Shown piece after piece: positions 23,745 through 37,454 of a stretch of 64,000 nt of DNA (position 1 is its first letter; every line of letters starts with the position of its first letter). Both the position numbers and the translations under genes were made by a program. The notes below the pieces were generated by a model. That model was not told where the DNA came from and made no database searches. It saw nothing but the letters and a program-made list of their open reading frames with translations. This DNA is from Paramoeba atlantica (lineage: Eukaryota > Discosea): assembly GCA_977017575.1 (NCBI GenBank), contig CDRNVI010000192.1:1-64000 (forward strand), written 5' to 3'.

Positions 23745-24968
23745 TTTTTTTTTTTTTTTTTGTATACTTTTTTGAGTGCAACACTCCAGCACTGCCGCAT
23801 CTGCCAACGCGTGAAGTACGAACCTCGTTTTTTTTGTTTGCTCCAATCGTCCAATTAAATTGTCATGCAGTTTTTACATGAAAATAAGCATGCAGGTCAC
23901 TCACCCTAGTTGTTTAGTACCTTGTTATGTTTGGTACCGGGCAGTGCCGTAGTTCGATCAAAAAATGTTTTTTTTTTTCTTTTTTAATATCCTAAAAGAA
24001 TATGACATTTTTTTTTTTTGATAACCTAATATATTATCCCATACCCCGCGCAGCAGGGAGCTGAGCGTCAAAGAAAAAAAAAACCTGTGTGGCAGTCACC
24101 CTAGTTGTGTAGTACCTTGTTATATTCGGTACCGGATGGTGCCACAATCAAATCGAAACCGGACAGCAATAAAAGAATCTACAATGTGAAATGTAGAATA
24201 AGAAAACATGAAAATAAGCATGCAGGTCACTCACCCTAGTTGTTTAGTACCTTGTTATGTTTGGTACCAGGTGGTGATAGAATCCATTTCATAAGACAGC
24301 AGGAAAAAACAGCAGGAAAAACGAACAAGATCTGGCGTGCAATTCAAGGCGTGCATAATATCTGGCGTGCAATATCTGGCGTGCAATATCTGGCGTGCAG
24401 TATCTGGCGTGCATAATATCAACAACAGAATGTACTATTTTTGAAGCTTTGACTTGAAGCAAAAGCTAATCATAGTCGTAGACCTCCAACCCATTTTTCA
24501 GCCTGAATATATTGCCGCAATTGAGAAACTACTGCGTATGCAGAATATTTCTCTAACTCAAGCTGAAAGGCTTCTCGTGTTGGCGTATAATCTAGACCTG
24601 CCCTCTTTGCCAATGTTTTTAGTAGCTGTTTAGTCTCCTCGTGCAAGACCCCACAATCAGTAATCGCAATGCAACGGAAACTTTCGGGATCTAAGCCTTT
24701 CTCCTTCACGTATTTATTATTCTTTCTGTCTTGGGCACTCTGGAGCAAGTCATTGCTACTTTGCTTTCGGTAGCTACTGCAACACGTATGAACTACGGTT
24801 AAATCGTATAAAATTTCACCAACGTCGGGCCACAAGATCGCAAGGTCTGGTCCGGATCTGATTCTACGAGCTCGGCATGGGTGTTGTTCTGCTGCTTCTG
24901 GGGAAATTGAACATTTGCACTTAGTGCAGAAGAATGACGTGTGAATTCGTGGCTCGATTGCACAAGGG
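23745..24968 (-). mobile_element. LINE insert copy 13
   Basis: Direct repeats at 23736-23744 and 24969-24977. Tail of 18 T, as in copy 6. Endonuclease frame ends at 24470. Confidence 0.8.
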
Positions 24969-25606
24969 ATATAAACTACCTAAATCAAAACTATACGATA
25001 GGGCATCGCGCCTGGCCGGCGCCACCACCCTCTCGCTACTAACTTTCCACCCCTTTCGCGTTATCAGGGTCTGCCTCGGCATAACAAAGTCGGCTGATTT
25101 TGTCCGCAGGGTTACTTTTCGTGCTCACGTACCGCGCATCTACGGCAATTCCTTGCTTTTTAATTACATTCAAAACCTTTTCAAGTTCGTCAGAAACGCC
25201 GGAAGATTTCGATATTTTCCTATTAAATTATCGAAGTAAAGCAAAAATTATCGAAGTAAAGTGAAGAAAATATTGTCCTAAGAATCTTCTTCTAAGAAAT
25301 ATTATATGAAATAACGAAACAAAAGTACATTACACGTAAACTTTATGCGTAAAAGTGCAGTATATGCTAAAGATGTATTCAAGATTGCACTGGTTGGTGC
25401 GTGCATGAAACACGTTAACCACTGCACACTTCCTAAAATTCTTTTCGTAAACTCTTAGAATTTCATTTTGTGTGAATATCGTACTTTGTAGAGATCCTAT
25501 ATAAAGTATACGCCCATTCAGGGTAAGGTTTACAATAACTATCAAAACATATAGTTGCAGAATAGAATGATATCAACATTCGTTTTGTCGACCTATAATA
25601 TAAACT

Positions 25607-26832
25607 TTTTTTTTTTTTTTTTTTTGTATACTTTTTTGAGTGCAACACTCCAGCACTGCCGCATCTGCCAACGCGTGAAGTACGAACCTCGTTTTTTTTG
25701 TTTGCTCCAATCGTCCAATTAAATTGTCATGCAGTTTTTACATGAAAATAAGCATGCAGGTCACTCACCCTAGTTGTTTAGTACCTTGTTATGTTTGGTA
25801 CCGGGCAGTGCCGTAGTTCGATCAAAAAATGTTTTTTTTTTTCTTTTTTAATATCCTAAAAGAATATGACATTTTTTTTTTTTGATAACTTAATATATTA
25901 TCCCATACCCCGCGCAGCAGGGAGCTGATCGTCAAAGAAAAAAAAAACCTGTGTGGCAGTCACCCTAGTTGTGTAGTACCTTGTTATATTCGGTACCGGA
26001 TGGTGCCACAATCAAATCGAAACCGGACAGCAATAAAAGAATCTACAATGTGAAATGTAGAATAAGAAAACATGAAAATAAGCATGCAGGTCACTCACCC
26101 TAGTTGTTTAGTACCTTGTTATGTTTGGTACCAGGTGGTGATAGAATCCATTTCATAAGACAGCAGGAAAAAACAGCAGGAAAAACGAACAAGATCTGGC
26201 GTGCAATTCAAGGCGTGCATAATATCTGGCGTGCAATATCTGGCGTGCAATATCTGGCGTGCAGTATCTGGCGTGCATAATATCAACAACAGAATGTACT
26301 ATTTTTGAAGCTTTGACTTGAAGCAAAAGCTAATCATAGTCGTAGACCTCCAACCCATTTTTCAGCCTGAATATATTGCCGCAATTGAGAAACTACTGCG
26401 TATGCAGAATATTTCTCTAACTCAAGCTGAAAGGCTTCTCGTGTTGGCGTATAATCTAGACCTGCCCTCTTTGCCAATGTTTTTAGTAGCTGTTTAGTCT
26501 CCTCGTGCAAGACCCCACAATCAGTAATCGCAATGCAACGGAAACTTTCGGGATCTAAGCCTTTCTCCTTCACGTATTTATTATTCTTTCTGTCTTGGGC
26601 ACTCTGGAGCAAGTCATTGCTACTTTGCTTTCGGTAGCTACTGCAACACGTATGAACTACGGTTAAATCGTATAAAATTTCACCAACGTCGGGCCACAAG
26701 ATCGCAAGGTCTGGTCCGGATCTGATTCTACGAGCTCGGCATGGGTGTTGTTCTGCTGCTTCTGGGGAAATTGAACATTTGCACTTAGTGCAGAAGAATG
26801 ACGTGTGAATTCGTGGCTCGATTGCACAAGGG
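25607..26832 (-). mobile_element. LINE insert copy 14
   Basis: Direct repeats at 25598-25606 and 26833-26841. Tail of 20 T. Private substitutions near 25889 and 25928. Endonuclease frame ends at 26334. It is the last member of the gcgcaGcagg insert lineage. Confidence 0.8.
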
Positions 26833-29800
26833 ATATAAACTACCTAAATCAAAACTATACGATAGGGCATCGCGCCTGGCCGGCGCCACCACCCTCTCGC
26901 TACTAACTTTCCACCCCTTTCGCGTTATCAGGGTCTGCCTCGGCATAACAAAGTCGGCTGATTTTGTCCGCAGGGTTACTTTTCGTGCTCACGTACCGCG
27001 CATCTACGGCAATTCCTTGCTTTTTAATTACATTCAAAACCTTTTCAAGTTCGTCAGAAACGCCGGAAGATTTCGATATTTTCCTATTAAATTATCGAAG
27101 TAAAGCAAAAATTATCGAAGTAAAGTGAAGAAAATATTGTCCTAAGAATCTTCTTCTAAGAAATATTATATGAAATAACGAAACAAAATTACATTACACG
27201 TAAACTTTATGCGTAAAAGTGCAGTATATGCTAAAGATGTATTCAAGATTGCACTGGTTGGTGCGTGCATGAAACACGTTAACCACTGCACACTTCCTAA
27301 AATTCTTTTCGTAAACTCTTAGAATTTCATTTTGTGTGAATATCGTACTTTGTAGAGATCCTATATAAAGTATACGCCCATTCAGGGTAAGGTTTACAAT
27401 AACTATCAAAACATATAGTTGCAGAATAGAATGATATCAACATTCGTTTTGTCGACCTATAATATAAACTGCCTAAATCAAAACTATACGATAGGGCATC
27501 GCGCCTGGCCGGCGCCACCACCCTCTCGCTACTAACTTTCCACCCCTTTCGCGTTATCAGGGTCTGCCTCGGCATAACGAAGTCGGCTGATTTTGTCCGC
27601 AGGGTTACTTTTCGTGCTCACGTACCGCGCATCTACGGCAATTCCTTGCTTTTTAATTACATTCAAAACCTTTTCAAGTTCGTCAGAAACGCCGGAAGAT
27701 TTCGATATTTTCCTATTAAATTATCGAAGTAAAGCAAAAATTATCGAAGTAAAGTGAAGAAAATATTGTCCTAAGAATCTTCTTCTAAGAAATATTATAT
27801 GAAATAACGAAACAAAAGTACATTACACGTAAACTTTATGCGTAAAAGTGCAGTATATGCTAAAGATGTATTCAAGATTGCATTGGTTGGTGCGTGCATG
27901 AAACACGTTAACCACTGCACACTTCCTAAAATTCTTTTCGTAAACTCTTAGAATTTCATTTTGTGTGAATATCGTACTTTGTAGAGATCCTATATAAAGT
28001 ATACGCCCATTCAGGGTAAGGTTTACAATAACTATCAAAACATATAGTTGCAGAATAGAATGATATCAACATTCGTTTTGTCGACCTATAATATAAACTA
28101 CCTAAATCAAAACTATACGATAGGGCATCGCGCCTGGCCGGCGCCACCACCCTCTCGCTACTAACTTTCCACCCCTTTCGCGTTATCAGGGTCTGCCTCG
28201 GCATAACGAAGTCGGCTGATTTTGTCCGCAGGGTTACTTTTCGTGCTCACGTACCGCGCATCTACGGCAATTCCTTGCTTTTTAATTACATTCAAAACCT
28301 TTTCAAGTTCGTCAGAAACGCCGGAAGATTTCGATATTTTCCTATTAAATTATCGAAGTAAAGCAAAAATTATCGAAGTAAAGTGAAGAAAATATTGTCC
28401 TAAGAATCTTCTTCTAAGAAATATTATATGAAATAACGAAACAAAAGTACATTACACGTAAACTTTATGCGTAAAAGTGCAGTATATGCTAAAGATGTAT
28501 TCAAGATTGCACTGGTTGGTGCGTGCATGAAACACGTTAACCACTGCACACTTCCTAAAATTCTTTTCGTAAACTCTTAGAATTTCATTTTGTGTGAATA
28601 TCGTACTTTGTAGAGATCCTATATAAAGTATACGCCCATTCAGGGTAAGGTTTACAATAACTATCAAAACATATAGTTGCAGAATAGAATGATATCAACA
28701 TTCGTTTTGTCGACCTATAATATAAACTTTTTTTTTTTTTTTTTTGTATATTTTTTTGAGTGCAACACTCCAGCACTGCCGCATCTGCCAACGCGTGAAG
28801 TACGAACCTCGTTTTTTTTGTTTGCTCCAATCGTCCAATTAAATTGTCATGCAGTTTTTACATGAAAATAAGCATGCAGGTCACTCACCCTAGTTGTTTA
28901 GTACCTTGTTATGTTTGGTACCGGGCAGTGCCGTAGTTCGATCAAAAAATGTTTTTTTTTTTCTTTTTTAATATCCTAAAATAATATGACATTTTTTTTT
29001 TTGATAACCTAATATATTATCCCATACCCCGCGCATCAGGGAGCTGAGCGTCAAAGAAAAAAAAAACCTGTGTGGCAGTCACCCTAGTTGTGTAGTACCT
29101 TGTTATATTCGGTACCGGATGGTGCCACAATCAAATCGAAACCGGACAGCAATAAAAGAATCTACAATGTGAAATGTAGAATAAGAAAACATGAAAATAA
29201 GCATACAGGTCACTCACCCTAGTTGTTTAGTACCTTGTTATGTTTGGTACCAGGTGGTGATAGAATCCATTTCATAAGACAGCAGGAAAAAACAGCAGGA
29301 AAAACGAACAAGATCTGGCGTGCAATTCAAGGCGTGCATAATATCTGGCGTGCAATATCTGGCGTGCAATATCTGGCGTGCAGTATCTGGCGTGCATAAT
29401 ATCAACAACAGAATGTACTATTTTTGAAGCTTTGACTTGAAGCAAAAGCTAATCATAGTCGTAGACCTCCAACCCATTTTTCAGCCTGAATATATTGCCG
29501 CAATTGAGAAACTACTGCGTATGCAGAATATTTCTCTAACTCAAGCTGAAAGGCTTCTCGTGTTGGCGTATAATCTAGACCTGCCCTCTTTGCCAATGTT
29601 TTTAGTAGCTGTTTAGTCTCCTCGTGCAAGACCCCACAATCAGTAATCGCAATGCAACGGAAACTTTCGGGATCTAAGCCTTTCTCCTTCACGTATTTAT
29701 TATTCTTTCTGTCTTGGGCACTCTGGAGCAAGTCATTGCTACTTTGCTTTCGGTAGCTACTGCAACACGTATGAACTACGGTTAAATCGTATAAAATTTC

Positions 29801-29951
29801 ACCAACGTCGGGCCACAAGATCGCAAGGTCTGGTCCGGATCTGATTCTACGAGCTCGGCATGGGTGTTGTTCTGCTGCTTCTGGGGAAATTGAACATTTG
29901 CACTTAGTGCAGAAGAATGACGTGTGAATTCGTGGCTCGATTGCACAAGGG
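26833..29951. repeat. Higher-order repeat block 1 (3,119 bp: core, two short units, insert)
   Basis: This block and the next (29952-33070) have equal length and share all rare markers I compared: aaaaTtac (27189/30308), actGcct (27471/30590), gcaTtggttgg, and the four private changes of inserts 15 and 16. They represent a recent tandem duplication. Confidence 0.88.
28729..29951 (-). mobile_element. LINE insert copy 15
   Basis: Direct repeats at 28720-28728 and 29952-29960. Tail of 18 T. It carries gtataTttttt, aaaaTaatatg, gcgcaTcagg and gcatAcagg changes, all shared with copy 16. Endonuclease frame ends at 29453. Confidence 0.8.
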
Positions 29952-32900
29952 ATATAAACTACCTAAATCAAAACTATACGATAGGGCATCGCGCCTGGCC
30001 GGCGCCACCACCCTCTCGCTACTAACTTTCCACCCCTTTCGCGTTATCAGGGTCTGCCTCGGCATAACAAAGTCGGCTGATTTTGTCCGCAGGGTTACTT
30101 TTCGTGCTCACGTACCGCGCATCTACGGCAATTCCTTGCTTTTTAATTACATTCAAAACCTTTTCAAGTTCGTCAGAAACGCCGGAAGATTTCGATATTT
30201 TCCTATTAAATTATCGAAGTAAAGCAAAAATTATCGAAGTAAAGTGAAGAAAATATTGTCCTAAGAATCTTCTTCTAAGAAATATTATATGAAATAACGA
30301 AACAAAATTACATTACACGTAAACTTTATGCGTAAAAGTGCAGTATATGCTAAAGATGTATTCAAGATTGCACTGGTTGGTGCGTGCATGAAACACGTTA
30401 ACCACTGCACACTTCCTAAAATTCTTTTCGTAAACTCTTAGAATTTCATTTTGTGTGAATATCGTACTTTGTAGAGATCCTATATAAAGTATACGCCCAT
30501 TCAGGGTAAGGTTTACAATAACTATCAAAACATATAGTTGCAGAATAGAATGATATCAACATTCGTTTTGTCGACCTATAATATAAACTGCCTAAATCAA
30601 AACTATACGATAGGGCATCGCGCCTGGCCGGCGCCACCACCCTCTCGCTACTAACTTTCCACCCCTTTCGCGTTATCAGGGTCTGCCTCGGCATAACGAA
30701 GTCGGCTGATTTTGTCCGCAGGGTTACTTTTCGTGCTCACGTACCGCGCATCTACGGCAATTCCTTGCTTTTTAATTACATTCAAAACCTTTTCAAGTTC
30801 GTCAGAAACGCCGGAAGATTTCGATATTTTCCTATTAAATTATCGAAGTAAAGCAAAAATTATCGAAGTAAAGTGAAGAAAATATTGTCCTAAGAATCTT
30901 CTTCTAAGAAATATTATATGAAATAACGAAACAAAAGTACATTACACGTAAACTTTATGCGTAAAAGTGCAGTATATGCTAAAGATGTATTCAAGATTGC
31001 ATTGGTTGGTGCGTGCATGAAACACGTTAACCACTGCACACTTCCTAAAATTCTTTTCGTAAACTCTTAGAATTTCATTTTGTGTGAATATCGTACTTTG
31101 TAGAGATCCTATATAAAGTATACGCCCATTCAGGGTAAGGTTTACAATAACTATCAAAACATATAGTTGCAGAATAGAATGATATCAACATTCGTTTTGT
31201 CGACCTATAATATAAACTACCTAAATCAAAACTATACGATAGGGCATCGCGCCTGGCCGGCGCCACCACCCTCTCGCTACTAACTTTCCACCCCTTTCGC
31301 GTTATCAGGGTCTGCCTCGGCATAACGAAGTCGGCTGATTTTGTCCGCAGGGTTACTTTTCGTGCTCACGTACCGCGCATCTACGGCAATTCCTTGCTTT
31401 TTAATTACATTCAAAACCTTTTCAAGTTCGTCAGAAACGCCGGAAGATTTCGATATTTTCCTATTAAATTATCGAAGTAAAGCAAAAATTATCGAAGTAA
31501 AGTGAAGAAAATATTGTCCTAAGAATCTTCTTCTAAGAAATATTATATGAAATAACGAAACAAAAGTACATTACACGTAAACTTTATGCGTAAAAGTGCA
31601 GTATATGCTAAAGATGTATTCAAGATTGCACTGGTTGGTGCGTGCATGAAACACGTTAACCACTGCACACTTCCTAAAATTCTTTTCGTAAACTCTTAGA
31701 ATTTCATTTTGTGTGAATATCGTACTTTGTAGAGATCCTATATAAAGTATACGCCCATTCAGGGTAAGGTTTACAATAACTATCAAAACATATAGTTGCA
31801 GAATAGAATGATATCAACATTCGTTTTGTCGACCTATAATATAAACTTTTTTTTTTTTTTTTTTGTATATTTTTTTGAGTGCAACACTCCAGCACTGCCG
31901 CATCTGCCAACGCGTGAAGTACGAACCTCGTTTTTTTTGTTTGCTCCAATCGTCCAATTAAATTGTCATGCAGTTTTTACATGAAAATAAGCATGCAGGT
32001 CACTCACCCTAGTTGTTTAGTACCTTGTTATGTTTGGTACCGGGCAGTGCCGTAGTTCGATCAAAAAATGTTTTTTTTTTTCTTTTTTAATATCCTAAAA
32101 TAATATGACATTTTTTTTTTTGATAACCTAATATATTATCCCATACCCCGCGCATCAGGGAGCTGAGCGTCAAAGAAAAAAAAAACCTGTGTGGCAGTCA
32201 CCCTAGTTGTGTAGTACCTTGTTATATTCGGTACCGGATGGTGCCACAATCAAATCGAAACCGGACAGCAATAAAAGAATCTACAATGTGAAATGTAGAA
32301 TAAGAAAACATGAAAATAAGCATACAGGTCACTCACCCTAGTTGTTTAGTACCTTGTTATGTTTGGTACCAGGTGGTGATAGAATCCATTTCATAAGACA
32401 GCAGGAAAAAACAGCAGGAAAAACGAACAAGATCTGGCGTGCAATTCAAGGCGTGCATAATATCTGGCGTGCAATATCTGGCGTGCAATATCTGGCGTGC
32501 AGTATCTGGCGTGCATAATATCAACAACAGAATGTACTATTTTTGAAGCTTTGACTTGAAGCAAAAGCTAATCATAGTCGTAGACCTCCAACCCATTTTT
32601 CAGCCTGAATATATTGCCGCAATTGAGAAACTACTGCGTATGCAGAATATTTCTCTAACTCAAGCTGAAAGGCTTCTCGTGTTGGCGTATAATCTAGACC
32701 TGCCCTCTTTGCCAATGTTTTTAGTAGCTGTTTAGTCTCCTCGTGCAAGACCCCACAATCAGTAATCGCAATGCAACGGAAACTTTCGGGATCTAAGCCT
32801 TTCTCCTTCACGTATTTATTATTCTTTCTGTCTTGGGCACTCTGGAGCAAGTCATTGCTACTTTGCTTTCGGTAGCTACTGCAACACGTATGAACTACGG

Positions 32901-33070
32901 TTAAATCGTATAAAATTTCACCAACGTCGGGCCACAAGATCGCAAGGTCTGGTCCGGATCTGATTCTACGAGCTCGGCATGGGTGTTGTTCTGCTGCTTC
33001 TGGGGAAATTGAACATTTGCACTTAGTGCAGAAGAATGACGTGTGAATTCGTGGCTCGATTGCACAAGGG
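29952..33070. repeat. Higher-order repeat block 2 (3,119 bp)
   Basis: Second copy of the preceding block. The core immediately after it (from 33071) does not continue the pattern: it lacks the aaaaTtac marker and has the empty-class G at 33188, so the duplication or a later exchange ended there. Confidence 0.88.
31848..33070 (-). mobile_element. LINE insert copy 16
   Basis: Direct repeats at 31839-31847 and 33071-33079. Tail of 18 T. It shares all marker changes I compared with copy 15. Endonuclease frame ends at 32572. The core after it has the G marker of empty-site units, which suggests an exchange at or near its boundary. Confidence 0.8.
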
Positions 33071-34337
33071 ATATAAACTACCTAAATCAAAACTATACGA
33101 TAGGGCATCGCGCCTGGCCGGCGCCACCACCCTCTCGCTACTAACTTTCCACCCCTTTCGCGTTATCAGGGTCTGCCTCGGCATAACGAAGTCGGCTGAT
33201 TTTGTCCGCAGGGTTACTTTTCGTGCTCACGTACCGCGCATCTACGGCAATTCCTTGCTTTTTAATTACATTCAAAACCTTTTCAAGTTCGTCAGAAACG
33301 CCGGAAGATTTCGATATTTTCCTATTAAATTATCGAAGTAAAGCAAAAATTATCGAAGTAAAGTGAAGAAAATATTGTCCTAAGAATCTTCTTCTAAGAA
33401 ATATTATATGAAATAACGAAACAAAAGTACATTACACGTAAACTTTATGCGTAAAAGTGCAGTATATGCTAAAGATGTATTCAAGATTGCACTGGTTGGT
33501 GCGTGCATGAAACACGTTAACCACTGCACACTTCCTAAAATTCTTTTCGTAAACTCTTAGAATTTCATTTTGTGTGAATATCGTACTTTGTAGAGATCCT
33601 ATATAAAGTATACGCCCATTCAGGGTAAGGTTTACAATAACTATCAAAACATATAGTTGCAGAATAGAATGATATCAACATTCGTTTTGTCGACCTATAA
33701 TATAAACTACCTAAATCAAAACTATACGATAGGGCATCGCGCCTGGCCGGCGCCACCACCCTCTCGCTACTAACTTTCCACCCCTTTCGCGTTATCAGGG
33801 TCTGCCTCGGCATAACGAAGTCGGCTGATTTTGTCCGCAGGGTTACTTTTCGTGCTCACGTACCGCGCATCTACGGCAATTCCTTGCTTTTTAATTACAT
33901 TCAAAACCTTTTCAAGTTCGTCAGAAACGCCGGAAGATTTCGATATTTTCCTATTAAATTATCGAAGTAAAGCAAAAATTATCGAAGTAAAGTGAAGAAA
34001 ATATTGTCCTAAGAATCTTCTTCTAAGAAATATTATATGAAATAACGAAACAAAAGTACATTACACGTAAACTTTATGCGTAAAAGTGCAGTATATGCTA
34101 AAGATGTATTCAAGATTGCACTGGTTGGTGCGTGCATGAAACACGTTAACCACTGCACACTTCCTAAAATTCTTTTCGTAAACTCTTAGAATTTCATTTT
34201 GTGTGAATATCGTACTTTGTAGAGATCCTATATAAAGTATACGCCCATTCAGGGTAAGGTTTACAATAACTATCAAAACATATAGTTGCAGAATAGAATG
34301 ATATCAACATTCGTTTTGTCGACCTATAATATAAACT

Positions 34338-35559
34338 TTTTTTTTTTTTTTTTGTATATTTTTTTGAGTGCAACACTCCAGCACTGCCGCATCTGCCAAC
34401 GCGTGAAGTACGAACCTCGTTTTTTTTGTTTGCTCCAATCGTCCAATTAAATTGTCATGCAGTTTTTACATGAAAATAAGCATGCAGGTCACTCACCCTA
34501 GTTGTTTAGTACCTTGTTATGTTTGGTACCGGGCAGTGCCGTAGTTCGATCAAAAAATGTTTTTTTTTTCTTTTTTAATATCCTAAAAGAATATGACATT
34601 TTTTTTTTTTGATAACGTAATATATTATCCCATACCCCGCGCATCAGGGAGCTGAGCGTCAAAGAAAAAAAAAACCTGTGTGGCAGTCACCCTAGTTGTG
34701 TAGTACCTTGTTATATTCGGTACCGGATGGTGCCACAATCAAATCGAAACCGGACAGCAATAAAAGAATCTACAATGTGAAATGTAGAATAAGAAAACAT
34801 GAAAATAAGCATGCAGGTCACTCACCCTAGTTGTTTAGTACCTTGTTATGTTTGGTACCAGGTGGTGATAGAATCCATTTCATAAGACAGCAGGAAAAAA
34901 CAGCAGGAAAAACGAACAAGATCTGGCGTGCAATTCAAGGCGTGCATAATATCTGGCGTGCAATATCTGGCGTGCAATATCTGGCGTGCAGTATCTGGCG
35001 TGCATAATATCAACAACAGAATGTACTATTTTTGAAGCTTTGACTTGAAGCAAAAGCTAATCATAGTCGTAGACCTCCAACCCATTTTTCAGCCTGAATA
35101 TATTGCCGCAATTGAGAAACTACTGCGTATGCAGAATATTTCTCTAACTCAAGCTGAAAGGCTTCTCGTGTTGGCGTATAATCTAGACCTGCCCTCTTTG
35201 CCAATGTTTTTAGTAGCTGTTTAGTCTCCTCGTGCAAGACCCCACAATCAGTAATCGCAATGCAACGGAAACTTTCGGGATCTAAGCCTTTCTCCTTCAC
35301 GTATTTATTATTCTTTCTGTCTTGGGCACTCTGGAGCAAGTCATTGCTACTTTGCTTTCGGTAGCTACTGCAACACGTATGAACTACGGTTAAATCGTAT
35401 AAAATTTCACCAACGTCGGGCCACAAGATCGCAAGGTCTGGTCCGGATCTGATTCTACGAGCTCGGCATGGGTGTTGTTCTGCTGCTTCTGGGGAAATTG
35501 AACATTTGCACTTAGTGCAGAAGAATGACGTGTGAATTCGTGGCTCGATTGCACAAGGG
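34338..35559 (-). mobile_element. LINE insert copy 17
   Basis: Direct repeats at 34329-34337 and 35560-35568. Tail of 17 T, the shortest. It carries gataacGta, shared with copies 19 and 20. Endonuclease frame ends at 35061. Confidence 0.8.
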
Positions 35560-37454
35560 ATATAAACTACCTAAATCAAAACTATACGATAGGGCATCGC
35601 GCCTGGCCGGCGCCACCACCCTCTCGCTACTAACTTTCCACCCCTTTCGCGTTATCAGGGTCTGCCTCGGCATAACAAAGTCGGCTGATTTTGTCCGCAG
35701 GGTTACTTTTCGTGCTCACGTACCGCGCATCTACGGCAATTCCTTGCTTTTTAATTACATTCAAAACCTTTTCAAGTTCGTCAGAAACGCCGGAAGATTT
35801 CGATATTTTCCTATTAAATTATCGAAGTAAAGCAAAAATTATCGAAGTAAAGTGAAGAAAATATTGTCCTAAGAATCTTCTTCTAAGAAATATTATATGA
35901 AATAACGAAACAAAATTACATTACACGTAAACTTTATGCGTAAAAGTGCAGTATATGCTAAAGATGTATTCAAGATTGCACTGGTTGGTGCGTGCATGAA
36001 ACACGTTAACCACTGCACACTTCCTAAAATTCTTTTCGTAAACTCTTAGAATTTCATTTTGTGTGAATATCGTACTTTGTAGAGATCCTATATAAAGTAT
36101 ACGCCCATTCAGGGTAAGGTTTACAATAACTATCAAAACATATAGTTGCAGAATAGAATGATATCAACATTCGTTTTGTCGACCTATAATATAAACTACC
36201 TAAATCAAAACTATACGATAGGGCATCGCGCCTGGCCGGCGCCACCACCCTCTCGCTACTAACTTTCCACCCCTTTCGCGTTATCAGGGTCTGCCTCGGC
36301 ATAACGAAGTCGGCTGATTTTGTCCGCAGGGTTACTTTTCGTGCTCAGGTACCGCGCATCTACGGCAATTCCTTGCTTTTTAATTACATTCAAAACCTTT
36401 TCAAGTTCGTCAGAAACGCCGGAAGATTTCGATATTTTCCTATTAAATTATCGAAGTAAAGCAAAAATTATCGAAGTAAAGTGAAGAAAATATTGTCCTA
36501 AGAATCTTCTTCTAAGAAATATTATATGAAATAACGAAACAAAAGTACATTACACGTAAACTTTATGCGTAAAAGTGCAGTATATGCTAAAGATGTATTC
36601 AAGATTGCACTGGTTGGTGCGTGCATGAAACACGTTAACCACTGCACACTTCCTAAAATTCTTTTCGTAAACTCTTAGAATTTCATTTTGTGTGAATATC
36701 GTACTTTGTAGAGATCCTATATAAGTATACGCCCATTCAGGGTAAGGTTTACAATAACTATCAAAACATATAGTTGCAGAATAGAATGATATCAACATTC
36801 GTTTTGTCGACCTATAATATAAACTACCTAAATCAAAACTATACGATAGGGCATCGCGCCTGGCCGGCGCCACCACCCTCTCGCTACTAACTTTCCACCC
36901 CTTTCGCGTTATCAGGGTCTGCCTCGGCATAACGAAGTCGGCTGATTTTGTCCGCAGGGTTACTTTTCGTGCTCAGGTACCGCGCATCTACGGCAATTCC
37001 TTGCTTTTTAATTACATTCAAAACCTTTTCAAGTTCGTCAGAAACGCCGGAAGATTTCGATATTTTCCTATTAAATTATCGAAGTAAAGCAAAAATTATC
37101 GAAGTAAAGTGAAGAAAATATTGTCCTAAGAATCTTCTTCTAAGAAATATTATATGAAATAACGAAACAAAAGTACATTACACGTAAACTTTATGCGTAA
37201 AAGTGCAGTATATGCTAAAGATGTATTCAAGATTGCACTGGTTGGTGCGTGCATGAAACACGTTAACCACTGCACACTTCCTAAAATTCTTTTCGTAAAC
37301 TCTTAGAATTTCATTTTGTGTGAATATCGTACTTTGTAGAGATCCTATATAAAGTATACGCCCATTCAGGGTAAGGTTTACAATAACTATCAAAACATAT
37401 AGTTGCAGAATAGAATGATATCAACATTCGTTTTGTCGACCTATAATATAAACT

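Larger units (their letters stand above)
16294..26832. repeat. Long-unit block, insert copies 9-14
   Basis: Six filled sites in a row with 1,862-1,864 bp spacing. Cores within the block carry A at the diagnostic position described for the filled class (cataacAaag), like copies 1-8. Copy 14 has private substitutions in its untranslated part (gataacTta and gctgaTcg near 25889 and 25928). Confidence 0.95.
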
